Made by a program: the position numbers and the translations under genes
The notes under the pieces: generated by a model
What the model was told of the DNA's origin: nothing
What the model saw: the letters and a program-made list of their open reading frames with translations, nothing else
The model's database searches: none
NCBI RefSeq assembly: GCF_027853915.1
Contig: NZ_JAQGLA010000071.1
Coordinates: 1 to 42,867 of the forward strand
Direction of reading: 5' to 3'
DNA length: 42,867 nt
From: Saccharopolyspora oryzae
GTDB lineage: Bacteria; Actinomycetota; Actinomycetes; Mycobacteriales; Pseudonocardiaceae
Part shown: positions 1-6,556 of the stretch, piece by piece
Position numbering within the stretch: position 1 is the first letter of the stretch
How the letters are laid out: the number at the start of each line of letters is the position of its first letter

Positions 1-501
1 CTCGCCCTCGTGCAACAACCACGCATCGGAAAGACCGAAGACCGAAGACCGGATTCTCCGGGATTCTCCGGGATTCTCCGGGATTCTCCGGGATTCTCCG
101 GGATTCTCCGGGATTCTCCGGGATTCTAGAAATTTATTGTAGCCCATTCCGTGGGGAAGGACGATCAACGGCGCGTTGACCTCGTGCAGCGGTCCGCCGT
201 AGCTCGCCGAGACGGCGAGGTCGAATTCGCCGCGCACCGCCTGCTCCCAGTCGATCGGCGTGATGCCGCGCTCGGCGAGGAATTCGGTGGTGCCGGTGGT
301 GAACGCGCTCGATCCGATGCAGGTGAACGCGGTCTGGACGCGAAGGTCGCCGGCCCAGAGCGGCACCACGTCGAGCAGTCGGGTGGCCGCGGTGACGTTG
401 TGCACGACCACCAGCACGCGCCGGGTGGTCGGGGTGGTTCGCCACCGCTCGCCGGGCGCGCCGATCAGCAGGTCGTTCCACTCCAGCGCCACGGTGATCA
501 T
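1..501 (-). CDS. Conserved actinobacterial protein, 5' part (runs off left edge), with in-frame tandem repeat
   Basis: Reading leftward from ATG at 501, 167 codons stay open to the window edge, so the 3' end is missing. The product opens MITVALEWNDLLIGAPG and continues through TRRVLVVVHNVTAATRLLD, a middle with LAVSASYGG, and NAPLIVLPHGMGYNKF at about residues 109-124. It then enters a low-complexity repeat (ESRRIPENPG units) and resumes with VFGLSDAWLLHEGE. I recall this as an actinobacterial family sometimes labelled 'translation initiation factor 2', but I see no IF-2 features; the HGxGYNK stretch looks more like a nucleotide-sugar or GT-B type fold. Function unknown. The frame is intact on both sides of the repeat and sense codons match family expectation, so the repeat is translated. 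The start is uncertain: the frame is open further upstream without an ATG. Confidence 0.7.
   Translation of the reverse strand, partial: MITVALEWNDLLIGAPGERWRTTPTTRRVLVVVHNVTAATRLLDVVPLWAGDLRVQTAFTCIGSSAFTTGTTEFLAERGITPIDWEQAVRGEFDLAVSASYGGPLHEVNAPLIVLPHGMGYNKFLESRRIPENPGESRRIPENPGESRRIRSSVFGLSDAWLLHEGE
31..50. repeat. 7-bp tandem repeat AAGACCG, ~2.9 copies
   Basis: AAGACCG AAGACCG AAGACC, directly abutting the 10-bp array and also inside the leftward reading frame, where it encodes RSSVFG. Seen directly. A second short array next to the first suggests a slippage-prone stretch. Confidence 0.9.
51..127. repeat. 10-bp tandem repeat GGATTCTCCG, 7 perfect copies plus 7 bases
   Basis: Seven identical copies at 51-120 followed by GGATTCT at 121-127. 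On the minus strand the unit is CGGAGAATCC; three units (30 bp) encode the decapeptide ESRRIPENPG, so all three frames of the unit are read in turn and none contains a stop. Because the unit is not a multiple of three, gain or loss of one or two copies shifts the downstream frame of the host gene. Confidence 0.97.
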
Positions 502-981
502 CCTATCGGCCGGGTGCGGTTGCCCGATCGCGGGAATTCGGGCGGCCGGTAGCGCGGTGGACCTGAGGTCGGGTTCTGGGGCCAGTCCGCGCTGTTCAGC
601 GGCCGTGGTAGGTGAAGGCCGCCCGGCGGAGTGCCGCAGGGACCTCGTGGTGCGCGGTCCAAGCCACGATGCGCCTGCCCCGGCGGCGGAGTCGTGCGCT
701 GGCGCTTCGCGGCCCTCGGCGACACCTGATGCCGCCCCGGAGCCGGGTGCTGAGTGAGTCCACCGGTGCGCCCCGGGTGTTGACGGCACGCGGGGCGTGT
801 AGGGTGAGTGGTGGTCGTTGTATTTCTGGGTTCGTGTTTTGTGCATGCTCGCAGGATGTTGATGCGGGCGAGCTTCTTTCTTTGGTTTGCAGCTGGAGTG
901 AGCCGCCGTCTGAGATCCCCCGGCCCGGGCCTCCGCACGGTGTGGGTGCCCGTGATACCCCAGCTCCCGAAGGAGACTGAC
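502..981 (+). other. 480-bp gap; long 5' leader region of the cold-shock gene
   Basis: No convincing gene on either strand; the open frames here are arginine/proline-rich shadows. A possible promoter is TTGACG at 780-785 with TAGGGT at 800-805, but the 14-bp spacing is short. If used, transcripts would carry a leader of about 170 nt before the cold-shock ATG, as is usual for csp genes, where leader folding controls translation. The promoter call is weak. Confidence 0.3.
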
Positions 982-1185
982 ATGACCAACGGAACCGTGA
1001 AGTGGTTCAACTCGGAAAAGGGCTTCGGCTTCATCGCCCCGGACGACGGCGGCCCTGACGTCTTCGTGCACTACTCGGCCATCGACGCCGGCGGCTTCCG
1101 CAGCCTGGACGAGGACCAGCAGGTGACCTACGAGGTCAGCCAGGGTCCCAAGGGCCCGCAGGCCGACCTCGTGCGCGCGGTCTGA
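982..1185 (+). CDS. cspA: Cold-shock protein (CspA family)
   Basis: 67 residues, the usual size. Single OB-fold cold-shock domain that binds single-stranded RNA/DNA and acts as an RNA chaperone in the cytoplasm. Both RNA-binding motifs are present: KGFGFIAPDD (RNP1 type, residues ~14-23) and DVFVHYSAI (RNP2 type, ~28-36), preceded by the canonical MTNGTVKWFNSE start. ATG chosen because AAGGAG lies at 970-975, 6 bp upstream, and because the domain begins exactly there; the longer frame from 808 adds no homologous sequence. It is transcribed alone, followed 18 bp later by a strong hairpin. Confidence 0.97.
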   Translation: MTNGTVKWFNSEKGFGFIAPDDGGPDVFVHYSAIDAGGFRSLDEDQQVTYEVSQGPKGPQADLVRAV

Positions 1186-1203
1186 GACTCCGCTGAGTTT
1201 CTT

Positions 1204-1232
1204 CCCGGCCCGCACCTCGTGTGCGGGCCGGG
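1204..1232 (+). terminator. Hairpin terminator after cold-shock gene
   Basis: Perfect 12-bp stem CCCGGCCCGCAC / GTGCGGGCCGGG with loop CTCGT. There is no U-tract, typical of high-GC actinobacterial terminators. Confidence 0.85.
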
Positions 1233-1527
1233 GACTACGGTTTCACCCGGCATCGCTCCCGCACCCGCCATTTGCGGTGCGGTGGAGGCGGGCCGAACCG
1301 ATCTAGTCCAGCAGCACGCTCTCCGCCGTGACGACGCTGCCCGCCACTGGGCGCGCAACGAAACGGCTGGCCGCAGCCTGCTGCAACACCAGTTTTCTCT
1401 CTTCCGGTTGAGCCGAGCGCGTTTGCGCGGTTCCCGGAGCCGAGCCTTGTTTCTGCCTGCGGTCCTGCAGCGGCGACTCTCTGCGTTGCGCCAGGCCACA
1501 GGATCCTTCGACGTGCATTGGAGCCCG
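1233..1527. other. Intergenic, no supported gene
   Basis: The plus frame that joins the STAS gene continues upstream without start signals. A leftward frame at 1303-1519 (71 codons, ending SVVTAESVLLD) is open, but its third-position G/C bias is weak and it has no ribosome site or recognisable domain. Locally lower GC around 1390-1460. Confidence 0.4.
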
Positions 1528-1905
1528 ATGCGGGCTAACTACAGCCTGATCACGACCCTGCCCACAGTGTTCACAGTGGATGGTGACCTCGCTGGCGACG
1601 GTGTCACCCTGCTCGCCGAGCGGCTCTGGCCGCACCTGCTGACCGGACCACCGGACACGCTCGTGGACCTGGCCCTGGCCAGCACCATCGATACCGCCGG
1701 GCTCGACCTCCTGGTCGCTGCACGCACCTACGCGGCCCATCGGCACATCCCCCTCCACATCATCAACGCGGCGCCCCGGGTGCTTCGCGTGCTGCATGCG
1801 GCCGGAGTGAGCGCACTCCCGGGCCGCAGCCCCCGCGCCGAGTTCGCGACCACCACGGCCGCGACGCCTGCGCCTCGGCAGCACACCGCGGCGGTGATGG
1901 CCTGA
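1528..1905 (+). CDS. STAS-domain protein (anti-sigma-factor antagonist-like)
   Basis: 125 residues. The core LVDLALASTIDTAGLDLLVAARTYAAHR, then LHIINAAPRVLRVLHAAGV, follows the STAS pattern beta-strand / D-[ST]-x-G helix / strand / helix seen in SpoIIAA and RsbV. The phosphoacceptor position is Thr56 in IDTAG (usually Ser), so it could still be phosphorylated by an anti-sigma kinase. The N-terminus (LITTLPTVFTVDGDLAGDGV) matches the first STAS strand. ATG at 1528 chosen because the domain starts there; ribosome site is poor. The C-terminal 30 residues are low-complexity. No kinase or sigma factor lies nearby. It overlaps the next gene by one base (TGATG), indicating translational coupling. 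Confidence 0.75.
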   Translation: MRANYSLITTLPTVFTVDGDLAGDGVTLLAERLWPHLLTGPPDTLVDLALASTIDTAGLDLLVAARTYAAHRHIPLHIINAAPRVLRVLHAAGVSALPGRSPRAEFATTTAATPAPRQHTAAVMA

Positions 1906-2081
1906 TGCGGCACTCCCGCCACGTCGCGCGGACGTTGTCCGATGACGCCTGGCAGATCACCGATGCCGAAGGCCAGCACACCGCGCGCATCGCAGGCACC
2001 GAACACGACGCGATCGCCCGCGCCCACCACCAGCTCGCCGCATACGGCGGAGGACGCGTGTTCGTCACCGACACCGACTGA
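1905..2081 (+). CDS. Small protein, DUF2188-like
   Basis: 58 residues starting at the ATG of TGATG shared with the STAS stop. The sequence RHSRHVARTLSDDAWQITD, then an Ala/His helix (HDAIARAHHQLAAYGGG) and RVFVTDTD resembles the short DUF2188 fold (strand, strand, helix, strand ending in a GG-V/I-V hairpin). G/C bias is strong and the coupling to the STAS gene is exact, which supports a real gene. Function unknown; it may be a partner of the STAS protein. Confidence 0.6.
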   Translation: MRHSRHVARTLSDDAWQITDAEGQHTARIAGTEHDAIARAHHQLAAYGGGRVFVTDTD

Positions 2082-2464
2082 CCACCCCACTACCTGCCCG
2101 CTGAACGTGAAGCCGAAAAAGGCTGCGCCCGTGGGCATGAGCCTCCCCGAAAGGACCTTCCTGTGAACCTCTCCACCTCCCTCCGCCCCGGCAACGGGCC
2201 TCGGAGCGGCTCCGCGCAGGTTGACCGGCGCGGGGCTCTCCCGCGTCACGACCCGCGCCCACCCCGCGATCGGAGGCCGGTGGCGCCGGTGGCGTTCCTC
2301 GAGCCCAGCACGCCCCGCACCACCCCAGCCCCCCAGCCTCGGCGCACAGATCAGGACGAGGAGACTCTGCGCCCCCTCCGCGCCCCGTTTACCGCCGACG
2401 AGCCCGGAGGTCAGCGATCGAACGCATAAGCCCTGCGCAGCACGAACATTCGTACCCTGGTGGC
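2082..2464. other. 383-bp gap upstream of the hemolysin III gene
   Basis: Contains a GTG-started frame (2163-2429, 88 codons) behind AAGGA, but the translation is Pro/Arg-rich without domain signal, so I do not call it. No clear promoter recognised. Confidence 0.35.
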
Positions 2465-3157
2465 ATGAGCGAAGTTCTGACGACGCGTCGCGCCTACGCT
2501 TCGGTCAAACCCCGGATGCGAGGGTGGATTCACCTGGCCAGCGTGATCGGGTTCTCCGCATCCGGCATCGTGCTGATCACCCTGGCCGCCACGACCGGCC
2601 GGCCGACGACAACCGTGGCCGTGGCGCTCTACACGGCCGGGGTGCTCGGCCTGTTCGGTGTCAGCGCCGTCTACCACCTCATCACGTGGCGCTCCGAACG
2701 TGCTCGCACCTGGATGCGGCGGCTGGATCACTCGATGATCTTCCTGCTGATCGCAGGCACCTACACTCCGATCAGCCTGCTGGCCCTGCCCCAGGACACC
2801 GCGCGCATCGTGCTGGGCGTGGTGTGGGCCGGAGCGCTTGGCGGCATGCTGCTCAAACTCGCCTGGCCCCACGCGCCGCGCTGGGTCGGTGTCCCGCTCT
2901 ACATCGCTCTCGGCTGGGTCGCGGTGTTCGTCCTCGGCGACCTGCTGCGCACCGCCGGTGTCGCGGGACTGGTGCTGCTGCTGGCGGGTGGCGTCCTCTA
3001 CACCCTCGGCGCCCTCAGCTACGCCACCCGGTGGCCCGACCCGTGGCCGAGCACGTTCGGCTACCACGAGGTCTTCCACACCGCCGTCACCGCAGCGGCG
3101 ATCTGCCACCACATCACGGTCTGGCTCCTCCTGCCCATCACACCCGCCACCTCTTGA
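2465..3157 (+). CDS. trhA: Hemolysin III family membrane protein (PAQR/TrhA-like)
   Basis: 230 residues, about seven transmembrane helices, normal family length. Signature residues of the PAQR/CREST superfamily are visible: SAVYHLITW in the second helix region (~64-72), RLDHSMIFLLIAGTYTPISL (~85-104) and the C-terminal metal-site motif HEVFHTAVTAAAICHH (~205-220), giving the three-histidine plus Asp arrangement expected for a membrane zinc hydrolase fold. In E. coli and Bacillus such proteins are linked to membrane-energetics/lipid homeostasis rather than true hemolysis. ATG at 2465 follows a short leader with weak ribosome site. Monocistronic; a strong hairpin follows. Confidence 0.92.
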   Translation: MSEVLTTRRAYASVKPRMRGWIHLASVIGFSASGIVLITLAATTGRPTTTVAVALYTAGVLGLFGVSAVYHLITWRSERARTWMRRLDHSMIFLLIAGTYTPISLLALPQDTARIVLGVVWAGALGGMLLKLAWPHAPRWVGVPLYIALGWVAVFVLGDLLRTAGVAGLVLLLAGGVLYTLGALSYATRWPDPWPSTFGYHEVFHTAVTAAAICHHITVWLLLPITPATS

Positions 3158-3167
3158 CGCGGCGAGC

Positions 3168-3205
3168 AGACCCCCGGCTCTCCCACCTGGGAGCGCCGGG
3201 GGTCT
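3168..3205. terminator. Long hairpin between convergent genes
   Basis: AGACCCCCGGC + CTCCCA pair with TGGGAG + GCCGGGGGTCT, one T/C mismatch at 3179/3194 and a 2-base loop region. Placed 10 bp after the trhA stop and just downstream of the leftward small membrane gene, so it can serve both strands. Confidence 0.8.
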
Positions 3206-3206
3206 G

Positions 3207-3368
3207 TCATGTGGCGAGGTTGTTCAGGAAGACCATGCCGCTGTGGGCTGCGGCGGCGAGTCCGTCCAGCACTGCGCGGGTCAGATCAGCGGCCTCAACA
3301 GGCGCGGTCACCACGAAGTAGGCCACCAACGCCGCGGACAGCCACGCGGCGGCCAGTCGGGCACGCAC
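3207..3368 (-). CDS. Small single-pass membrane protein downstream of MerR gene
   Basis: 53 residues: MRARLAAAWLSAALVAYFVV as a transmembrane or signal-anchor helix, then TAPVEAADLTRAVLDG and a hydrophobic end HSGMVFLNNLAT. Too short for routine ORF callers. GTG at 3368 chosen because GAGGAG (3377-3382) is 8 bp away; another in-frame GTG at 3374 would sit only 2 bp from it. The ribosome site overlaps the MerR stop codon (AAATGAGGAG), so the two genes are coupled. Similar ~55-aa proteins with a helix followed by an amphipathic segment are common in Actinobacteria. Role unknown; likely regulated by, or reporting to, the MerR protein. Confidence 0.65.
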   Translation of the reverse strand: MRARLAAAWLSAALVAYFVVTAPVEAADLTRAVLDGLAAAAHSGMVFLNNLAT

Positions 3369-3380
3369 AGGCACTTCTCC

Positions 3381-3683
3381 TCATTTCTCCGGCGGGCCGG
3401 TGTGCTCGGCGAGCTGGTCCTCGAGGGTGATGATCCGGCACGCCGCAGCAACCGGAGTGCCTTGGTCGATGAGTTCGCGGGCGCGTTGGGCCCGCCGCAG
3501 TTGCCGCCGCGAGTAGCGCCGGTGCCCCCCGGCCGAACGCTGCGGATCGATGAGGCCGGCCTCTTCCAGCGACCGCAGGAACGGCTGGGTCACCTCCAGC
3601 ATCTCCGCAGCCCGCCCCATCGTGTAGGCGGGGTAATCCTCGTCGTCGAACTTCGCGTCGGCGCCGTGCCGATCCTCGTTCAA
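3381..3683 (-). CDS. MerR-family transcriptional regulator
   Basis: 100 residues with the N-terminal winged helix YTMGRAAEMLEVTQPFLRSLEEAGLI, then the wing RSAGGHRRYSRRQLRRAQRAREL and a short coiled segment AACRIITLEDQLAEH. This is close to HspR-like MerR proteins, which lack a long effector domain and dimerise through a short helix. TTG at 3683 chosen: GAGGGAG precedes it by 5-6 bp, whereas the upstream TTG at 3707 has none. A hairpin sits just upstream (3708-3740) and may be operator or attenuator. Target genes are not evident beyond the coupled membrane protein. Confidence 0.85.
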   Translation of the reverse strand: MNEDRHGADAKFDDEDYPAYTMGRAAEMLEVTQPFLRSLEEAGLIDPQRSAGGHRRYSRRQLRRAQRARELIDQGTPVAAACRIITLEDQLAEHTGPPEK

Positions 3684-3707
3684 TACCGCTCCCTCACCCC
3701 TCAACAA

Positions 3708-3740
3708 GGCCCCCGGCGCACCACTGGTGCACCGGGGGCC
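3708..3740. promoter_or_regulatory. Inverted repeat in MerR gene leader
   Basis: GGCCCCCGGCGCACCA and TGGTGCACCGGGGGCC form a 16-bp dyad with one mismatch and virtually no spacer, 24 bp upstream of the MerR start. MerR proteins bind near-palindromic sites, so an autoregulatory operator is plausible; a terminator or attenuator stem is the alternative. Confidence 0.5.
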
Positions 3741-4093
3741 GCGAGGAGGTAATTACTCACTACTCAGGCCGCTCATCCATCCACGAACACCGGGAGTGGG
3801 GCGGCGGGGAAAACAATGACTCGACGACCCCCTTCTCACTCGCGTACGGATTGCGGACTTACCCTTTTTCGCTCCCTGGGGGCAACCGGCCGGTTGCCCC
3901 CAGGGAGCTGCCAATACAGCTCCACTTTCATCACTCGCGGCGCCGATTCGTCGATGATGGCGCTTTAGTGCTCTCCGTCTGTGGAGAGATACCCTAACAG
4001 GGCCAAGCGAGCATGTCTACAGCGGCCATCGCAGAAATTTTCCCGGGGCGAGGAGCCTGAAACTCGCAGCGGACGGGGCCTGCCGGAGACGGC
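3741..4093. other. Intergenic region with palindrome, no supported gene
   Basis: No gene with coding bias. A 50-codon frame starting ATGACTCGACG at about 3816 reads through the palindrome and is not credible. GC is lower than in neighbours, fitting a mobile-element boundary. Holds the 38-bp palindrome listed separately. Confidence 0.4.
3871..3908. repeat. 38-bp perfect palindrome
   Basis: GCTCCCTGGGGGCAACCGG followed directly by its exact reverse complement, with no spacer. A CCCTTTTTC run precedes it on the plus strand, so neither strand has a U-tract directly after the stem. It could be a terminator, a recombinase or replication site, or remnant ends of an element; it lies about 190 bp from Tn3 debris. 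Confidence 0.9.
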
Positions 4094-4336
4094 TTAGACG
4101 CAGCCGTCCTCGTCGGGTTCGGACGGGTCGCGCAGCGGTCGCAGGCCACCAGCCAGCTCCGGAGTCAGAAACGAGTAGCGGCCGAGCATGTTGATGTGAT
4201 GGCGCACGAACGGCAACAGCCGTGCGGCGTCGGCGTCGCGGACCTCGTAGCTGCCGGCGCGTAGCGCGGTGATCGCAGCATTGAGGTAGCGGGTGGTGAA
4301 CAGCACGATCGCGTTGTGCACCAACAGGCGATGTCA
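4094..4336 (-). pseudogene. Tn3-family transposase, C-terminal fragment A
   Basis: The leftward frame reads LVHNAIVLFTTRYLNAAITA, then RDADAARLLPFVRHHINMLG and RYSFLTPELAGGLRPLRDP, the characteristic end of the Tn3-type DDE transposase (full length ~1000 residues), terminating at TAA 4094-4096. An in-frame stop lies at about 4337-4339 and no upstream coding remains, so only the last ~80 codons survive. No Tn3 terminal repeat recognised nearby. The lack of residue drift suggests a recent deletion. Confidence 0.85.
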
Positions 4337-4348
4337 GTAGGGCACGGT

Positions 4349-4549
4349 TTAGTGCTTGCCGTGATCGCCGGGCGCGTAGCGCTTCCATGTGGTTCTGGCT
4401 TCGGCGGCAAGTTGCTCGGTGGTGTTGGGGTGGTAGCCGAGCATTCCGGCGACGACGGGGGCGGGTGCTTGGAGGACGAGTTGGCGGATCGTGGTGGTGC
4501 GGCCGTCGCGCCTGGGGAGGCCGAGGTTGCGCAGCCAAAGGCGTAGCGA
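4349..4549 (-). pseudogene. Integrase/recombinase-like C-terminal fragment
   Basis: The leftward frame ends RTTWKRYAPGDHGKH with TAA at 4349-4351 and contains SLRLWLRNLGLP, TTTIRQLVLQAPAPVVAGML and GYHPNTTEQLAAEA. I recognise this as the tail of a widespread actinobacterial protein family, related to site-specific recombinases, whose members end in LRQLVLQAPAPVVA and YAPGDH. About 67 codons remain; the frame opens abruptly at the junction with the oppositely oriented Tn3 fragment B. No start or ribosome site. The family name is uncertain; that it is a truncated tail is clear. Confidence 0.55.
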
Positions 4550-4551
4550 GG

Positions 4552-4737
4552 ATGCGGGTCCGGCACCTGGAGGCCCAGACCGAGCAGGCTTGGTGCCTGA
4601 CGCTAGTGACCAACGCCGTGGTGACCTGGACGACCGAGTACTACGGCCTGGCGGTGGAGTCGATGCGCGCTGCCGGGCGACGCATCGACGACGAGGTCCT
4701 GGCCCACATCTCCCCGGCGCACAGCGAGAACATCAAT
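4552..4737 (+). pseudogene. Tn3-family transposase, C-terminal fragment B
   Basis: The plus frame reads VRHLEAQTEQAWCLTLVTNA, then VVTWTTEYYGLAVESMRAAG, DDEVLAHISPAHSENIN, matching the segment just before the end of a Tn3 transposase (the block ending 'HLSP...HINxYG'). Similarity stops at 4737, exactly where the leftward truncated gene ends. The sequence differs from fragment A although the two overlap in family alignment, so they come from two different Tn3 elements in opposite orientation. Confidence 0.8.
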
Positions 4738-5095
4738 CCCACCGCGCGCGAATCTCCACGTGCACCGGCAGTTCGTCGTCGAGCAGCGGGCGCATCTCCC
4801 GCAGGTGCGCCAGCGCGATCAGCAGGGCCTGCTGGCCCCCGCGCGCCCAGTGCCCCATGGCGAGGTGGAGCAGCGGGAAAGCTCGAGCGGGGGAGTCCGC
4901 TGGGAGCGCCTCGTTCAGCCCGCCGGCGATGCTGATCGCCTCGGCCGGATCCTCGCCGGTCAGCTGGCCGCGCTGCAGGAGCAGGTCGACCAGCTCGACG
5001 GTAGTCCGATAGGCCTGCTCGTCGTCGGCCTCCCGCGACAGGGCATCGCGGCGTGCGTCGATGGCTTCGGTGAGTTCGGCCGGAACCTCGGTCAT
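4733..5095 (-). pseudogene. Truncated helical (TPR/CHAT-N-like) protein
   Basis: 120 codons from ATG at 5095: MTEVPAELTEAIDARRDALS, then alpha-helical repeats (TTVELVDLLLQRGQLTGEDP, RAFPLLHLAMGHWARGGQQA). The pattern of helix pairs with Gly/Ala packing resembles the N-terminal TPR part of actinobacterial CHAT-like proteins. The frame has good G/C bias but ends at VEIRARWD with a TGA created at the junction with Tn3 fragment B, so the original gene was longer and lost its 3' part. Ribosome site weak. May be expressed as a stub; more likely dead. Confidence 0.6.
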
Positions 5096-5318
5096 CCCGC
5101 CCCCTGCGCAGTGGCCCGGCCGTCAAGACCAGATGAAGGCGGCGGTGGTGGGGTGCGTCTTGCCGGCTCTGCTACCTTGCCAATCGTGACTGCCGGGTCG
5201 GCTGAAAGCCGCGCACAGATGGGGTTCCCGGCCGCGCGGTGAGCGCGGCGCGGGCTAGAAGCCCGCCCTCCGAACGCGTCCCAACGATCTTTCGGGATTG
5301 CGGAAGGAGGTGAGATCG

Positions 5319-5564
5319 ATGTCCTCTCATGAGGTTTCGCCTGCTGCCTGGCAGGCCTTCCAGGACGAACACGAGGTGGGCACCGTCGTCGACGCGACCG
5401 TGGTGTCCGTTGTTCCGTTCGGCGCGTTCGTCGAGGTCGCGCCCGGGATCCACGGCTTGCTGCACAAGGATTCATGGGACCGGACCCCACGAGTCGGCGA
5501 GTTGATGCCGGTTCGCATCGCGGAATGGGGACCGCCGCGACTGAGCGTCGCTCCCGCTCGGTAG
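5319..5564 (+). CDS. Small S1 RNA-binding domain protein
   Basis: 81 residues. A single S1 domain: GTVVDATVVSVVPFGAFVEV (~28-47), then IHGLLHKDSWDRTPRVGELM and VRIAEWGPPRLSVAPAR, following the S1 consensus G-x-V-x-x-V-x-x-F-G-A-F-V-x-x-x-x-G-x-x-G-L. It is likely a cytoplasmic RNA-binding protein acting on ribosomes or mRNA. ATG at 5319 chosen for the near-perfect ribosome site GGAAGGAGGTGA at 5302-5313. Residues 1-25 (SPAAWQAFQDEHEVG) are a short helix typical of stand-alone actinobacterial versions. Monocistronic with its own hairpin. Confidence 0.85.
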   Translation: MSSHEVSPAAWQAFQDEHEVGTVVDATVVSVVPFGAFVEVAPGIHGLLHKDSWDRTPRVGELMPVRIAEWGPPRLSVAPAR

Positions 5565-5570
5565 CACCTG

Positions 5571-5601
5571 GTGCGGGGCCAGGTTCACGCTGGTCCCGCA
5601 C
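5571..5601 (+). terminator. Hairpin after S1 gene
   Basis: GTGCGGGGCCAG pairs with CTGGTCCCGCAC (one G-U pair), loop GTTCACG, starting 6 bp after the stop. Confidence 0.75.
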
Positions 5602-5945
5602 GAGCGATCGCAGGCGGTCACGGAGCCGTCCTGGTCGCGCACCCCCGTCACCTGCCAACACAGGCAAACTCATCCAGCACGAGAGGGCTGCGCCCAGGTC
5701 CCTTCCGTCCACAGTGGTCATTCGGCGGCGGTGGTCCGGGCTACCTGCTGGCGCGGACGGAGACAGGGACGCCGAGGAAGCGGATCGTGCCGTTGGTCGG
5801 CGCGTGGAGCGTGGGGATTCGGCTGGCAGGACGTGGTACCGGGCGCACCGATCAGCATGTCGTGCCCGCCTGATCGTGGGAATTCTGCTGACCGACCAGT
5901 GGGATGCCGGTTCCTCCGGGCTGCGGTGGGCTTACTGTTCCTGGC
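5602..5945. other. 344-bp gap, no supported gene
   Basis: Several open frames but none with domain signal or ribosome site. A leftward stretch near 5840-5870 reads HDMLIGAPG, reminiscent of NDLLIGAPG at the start of the window's first gene; the match is too short to call a remnant. Confidence 0.35.
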
Positions 5946-6404
5946 GTGAAGAAGACGATCACGCGACCGTGGCGCCTGACCACGGCAGTTCTGGCCTCCG
6001 CCCTGATCGGCGCGGCCGCGCCCGCCGCCTACGGCGCGTTCGGCGACGAGGCTCCGGTGCAGAGCGGACGGGGCACGCCGTACGTCGAGACCAGCCTGAT
6101 GTTCGGCACCGTGCGTCCCGACGGCGGAGCTCCGGTCACCGACGAGCAGTTCCGCTCCTTCGTCGACGAGGTTGTCACGCCGCTGTTCCCGGCGGGGCTC
6201 ACGGTGCAGGACGGTTACGGCCAGTACCGCGACGACAACGGCGTGATCGAGAAGGAGCGCTCCTTCGAGCTGGTCCTGCTCTACCCGGTCGCCGAGTACC
6301 AGGACAGCGACCCGAAGATCGAGCAGATCCGCTCCGAGTACACCAAGCGCTTCGCGCAGGAATCGGTGCTGCGCATCGACGACCGCTCAGCCGTGGACTT
6401 CTGA
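5946..6404 (+). CDS. DUF3574 secreted protein
   Basis: 152 residues. MKKTITRPWRLTTAVLASAL continuing into IGAAAPAAYGAFG is a Sec signal peptide with cleavage likely near AYGA-F. The mature part, with YVETSLMFGTVRPDG, FVDEVVTPLFPAGLTVQDGY and SFELVLLYP, matches DUF3574, a compact alpha-beta (dimeric ferredoxin-like) domain of unknown function found in exported proteins of many bacteria. GTG at 5946 chosen because it begins the signal peptide; the ATG at 5904 would add a non-signal prefix. Ribosome site weak; possibly leaderless. No clear operon partner. Confidence 0.85.
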   Translation: MKKTITRPWRLTTAVLASALIGAAAPAAYGAFGDEAPVQSGRGTPYVETSLMFGTVRPDGGAPVTDEQFRSFVDEVVTPLFPAGLTVQDGYGQYRDDNGVIEKERSFELVLLYPVAEYQDSDPKIEQIRSEYTKRFAQESVLRIDDRSAVDF

Positions 6405-6556
6405 GCCGCTGAGTCACGTCGATCCGGGCTTGGTCGTCGTCGGCGGGAGCTGGCTGACCGCCGCTCGTCCGGCGTTTCCGAGGCGGCACCCGGCCGCGTC
6501 ACCCGGGGTCGCGCCACCTCCGCGAGGAATTGAGGCGGGCCCCGGGTGACGGCGGA

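Noticed and set aside
134..757. Arg/Pro-rich frames on both strands at the left end
   Set aside because: They are shadows of the leftward conserved gene or of the csp leader.
1303..1519. Leftward frame ending SVVTAESVLLD before the STAS gene
   Set aside because: Weak coding bias, no ribosome site; the longer version is antisense to the STAS gene.
2163..2429. GTG-started frame of 88 codons behind AAGGA
   Set aside because: Translation is Pro/Arg-rich with no domain, weak third-position bias and no conserved neighbour relation.
5842..5870. HDMLIGAPG similarity to NDLLIGAPG of the first gene
   Set aside because: Only about nine residues match; could be chance in GC-rich DNA.
5571..5873. 100-codon plus frame after the S1 gene
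   Set aside because: Starts inside the terminator hairpin and has no domain or ribosome site.
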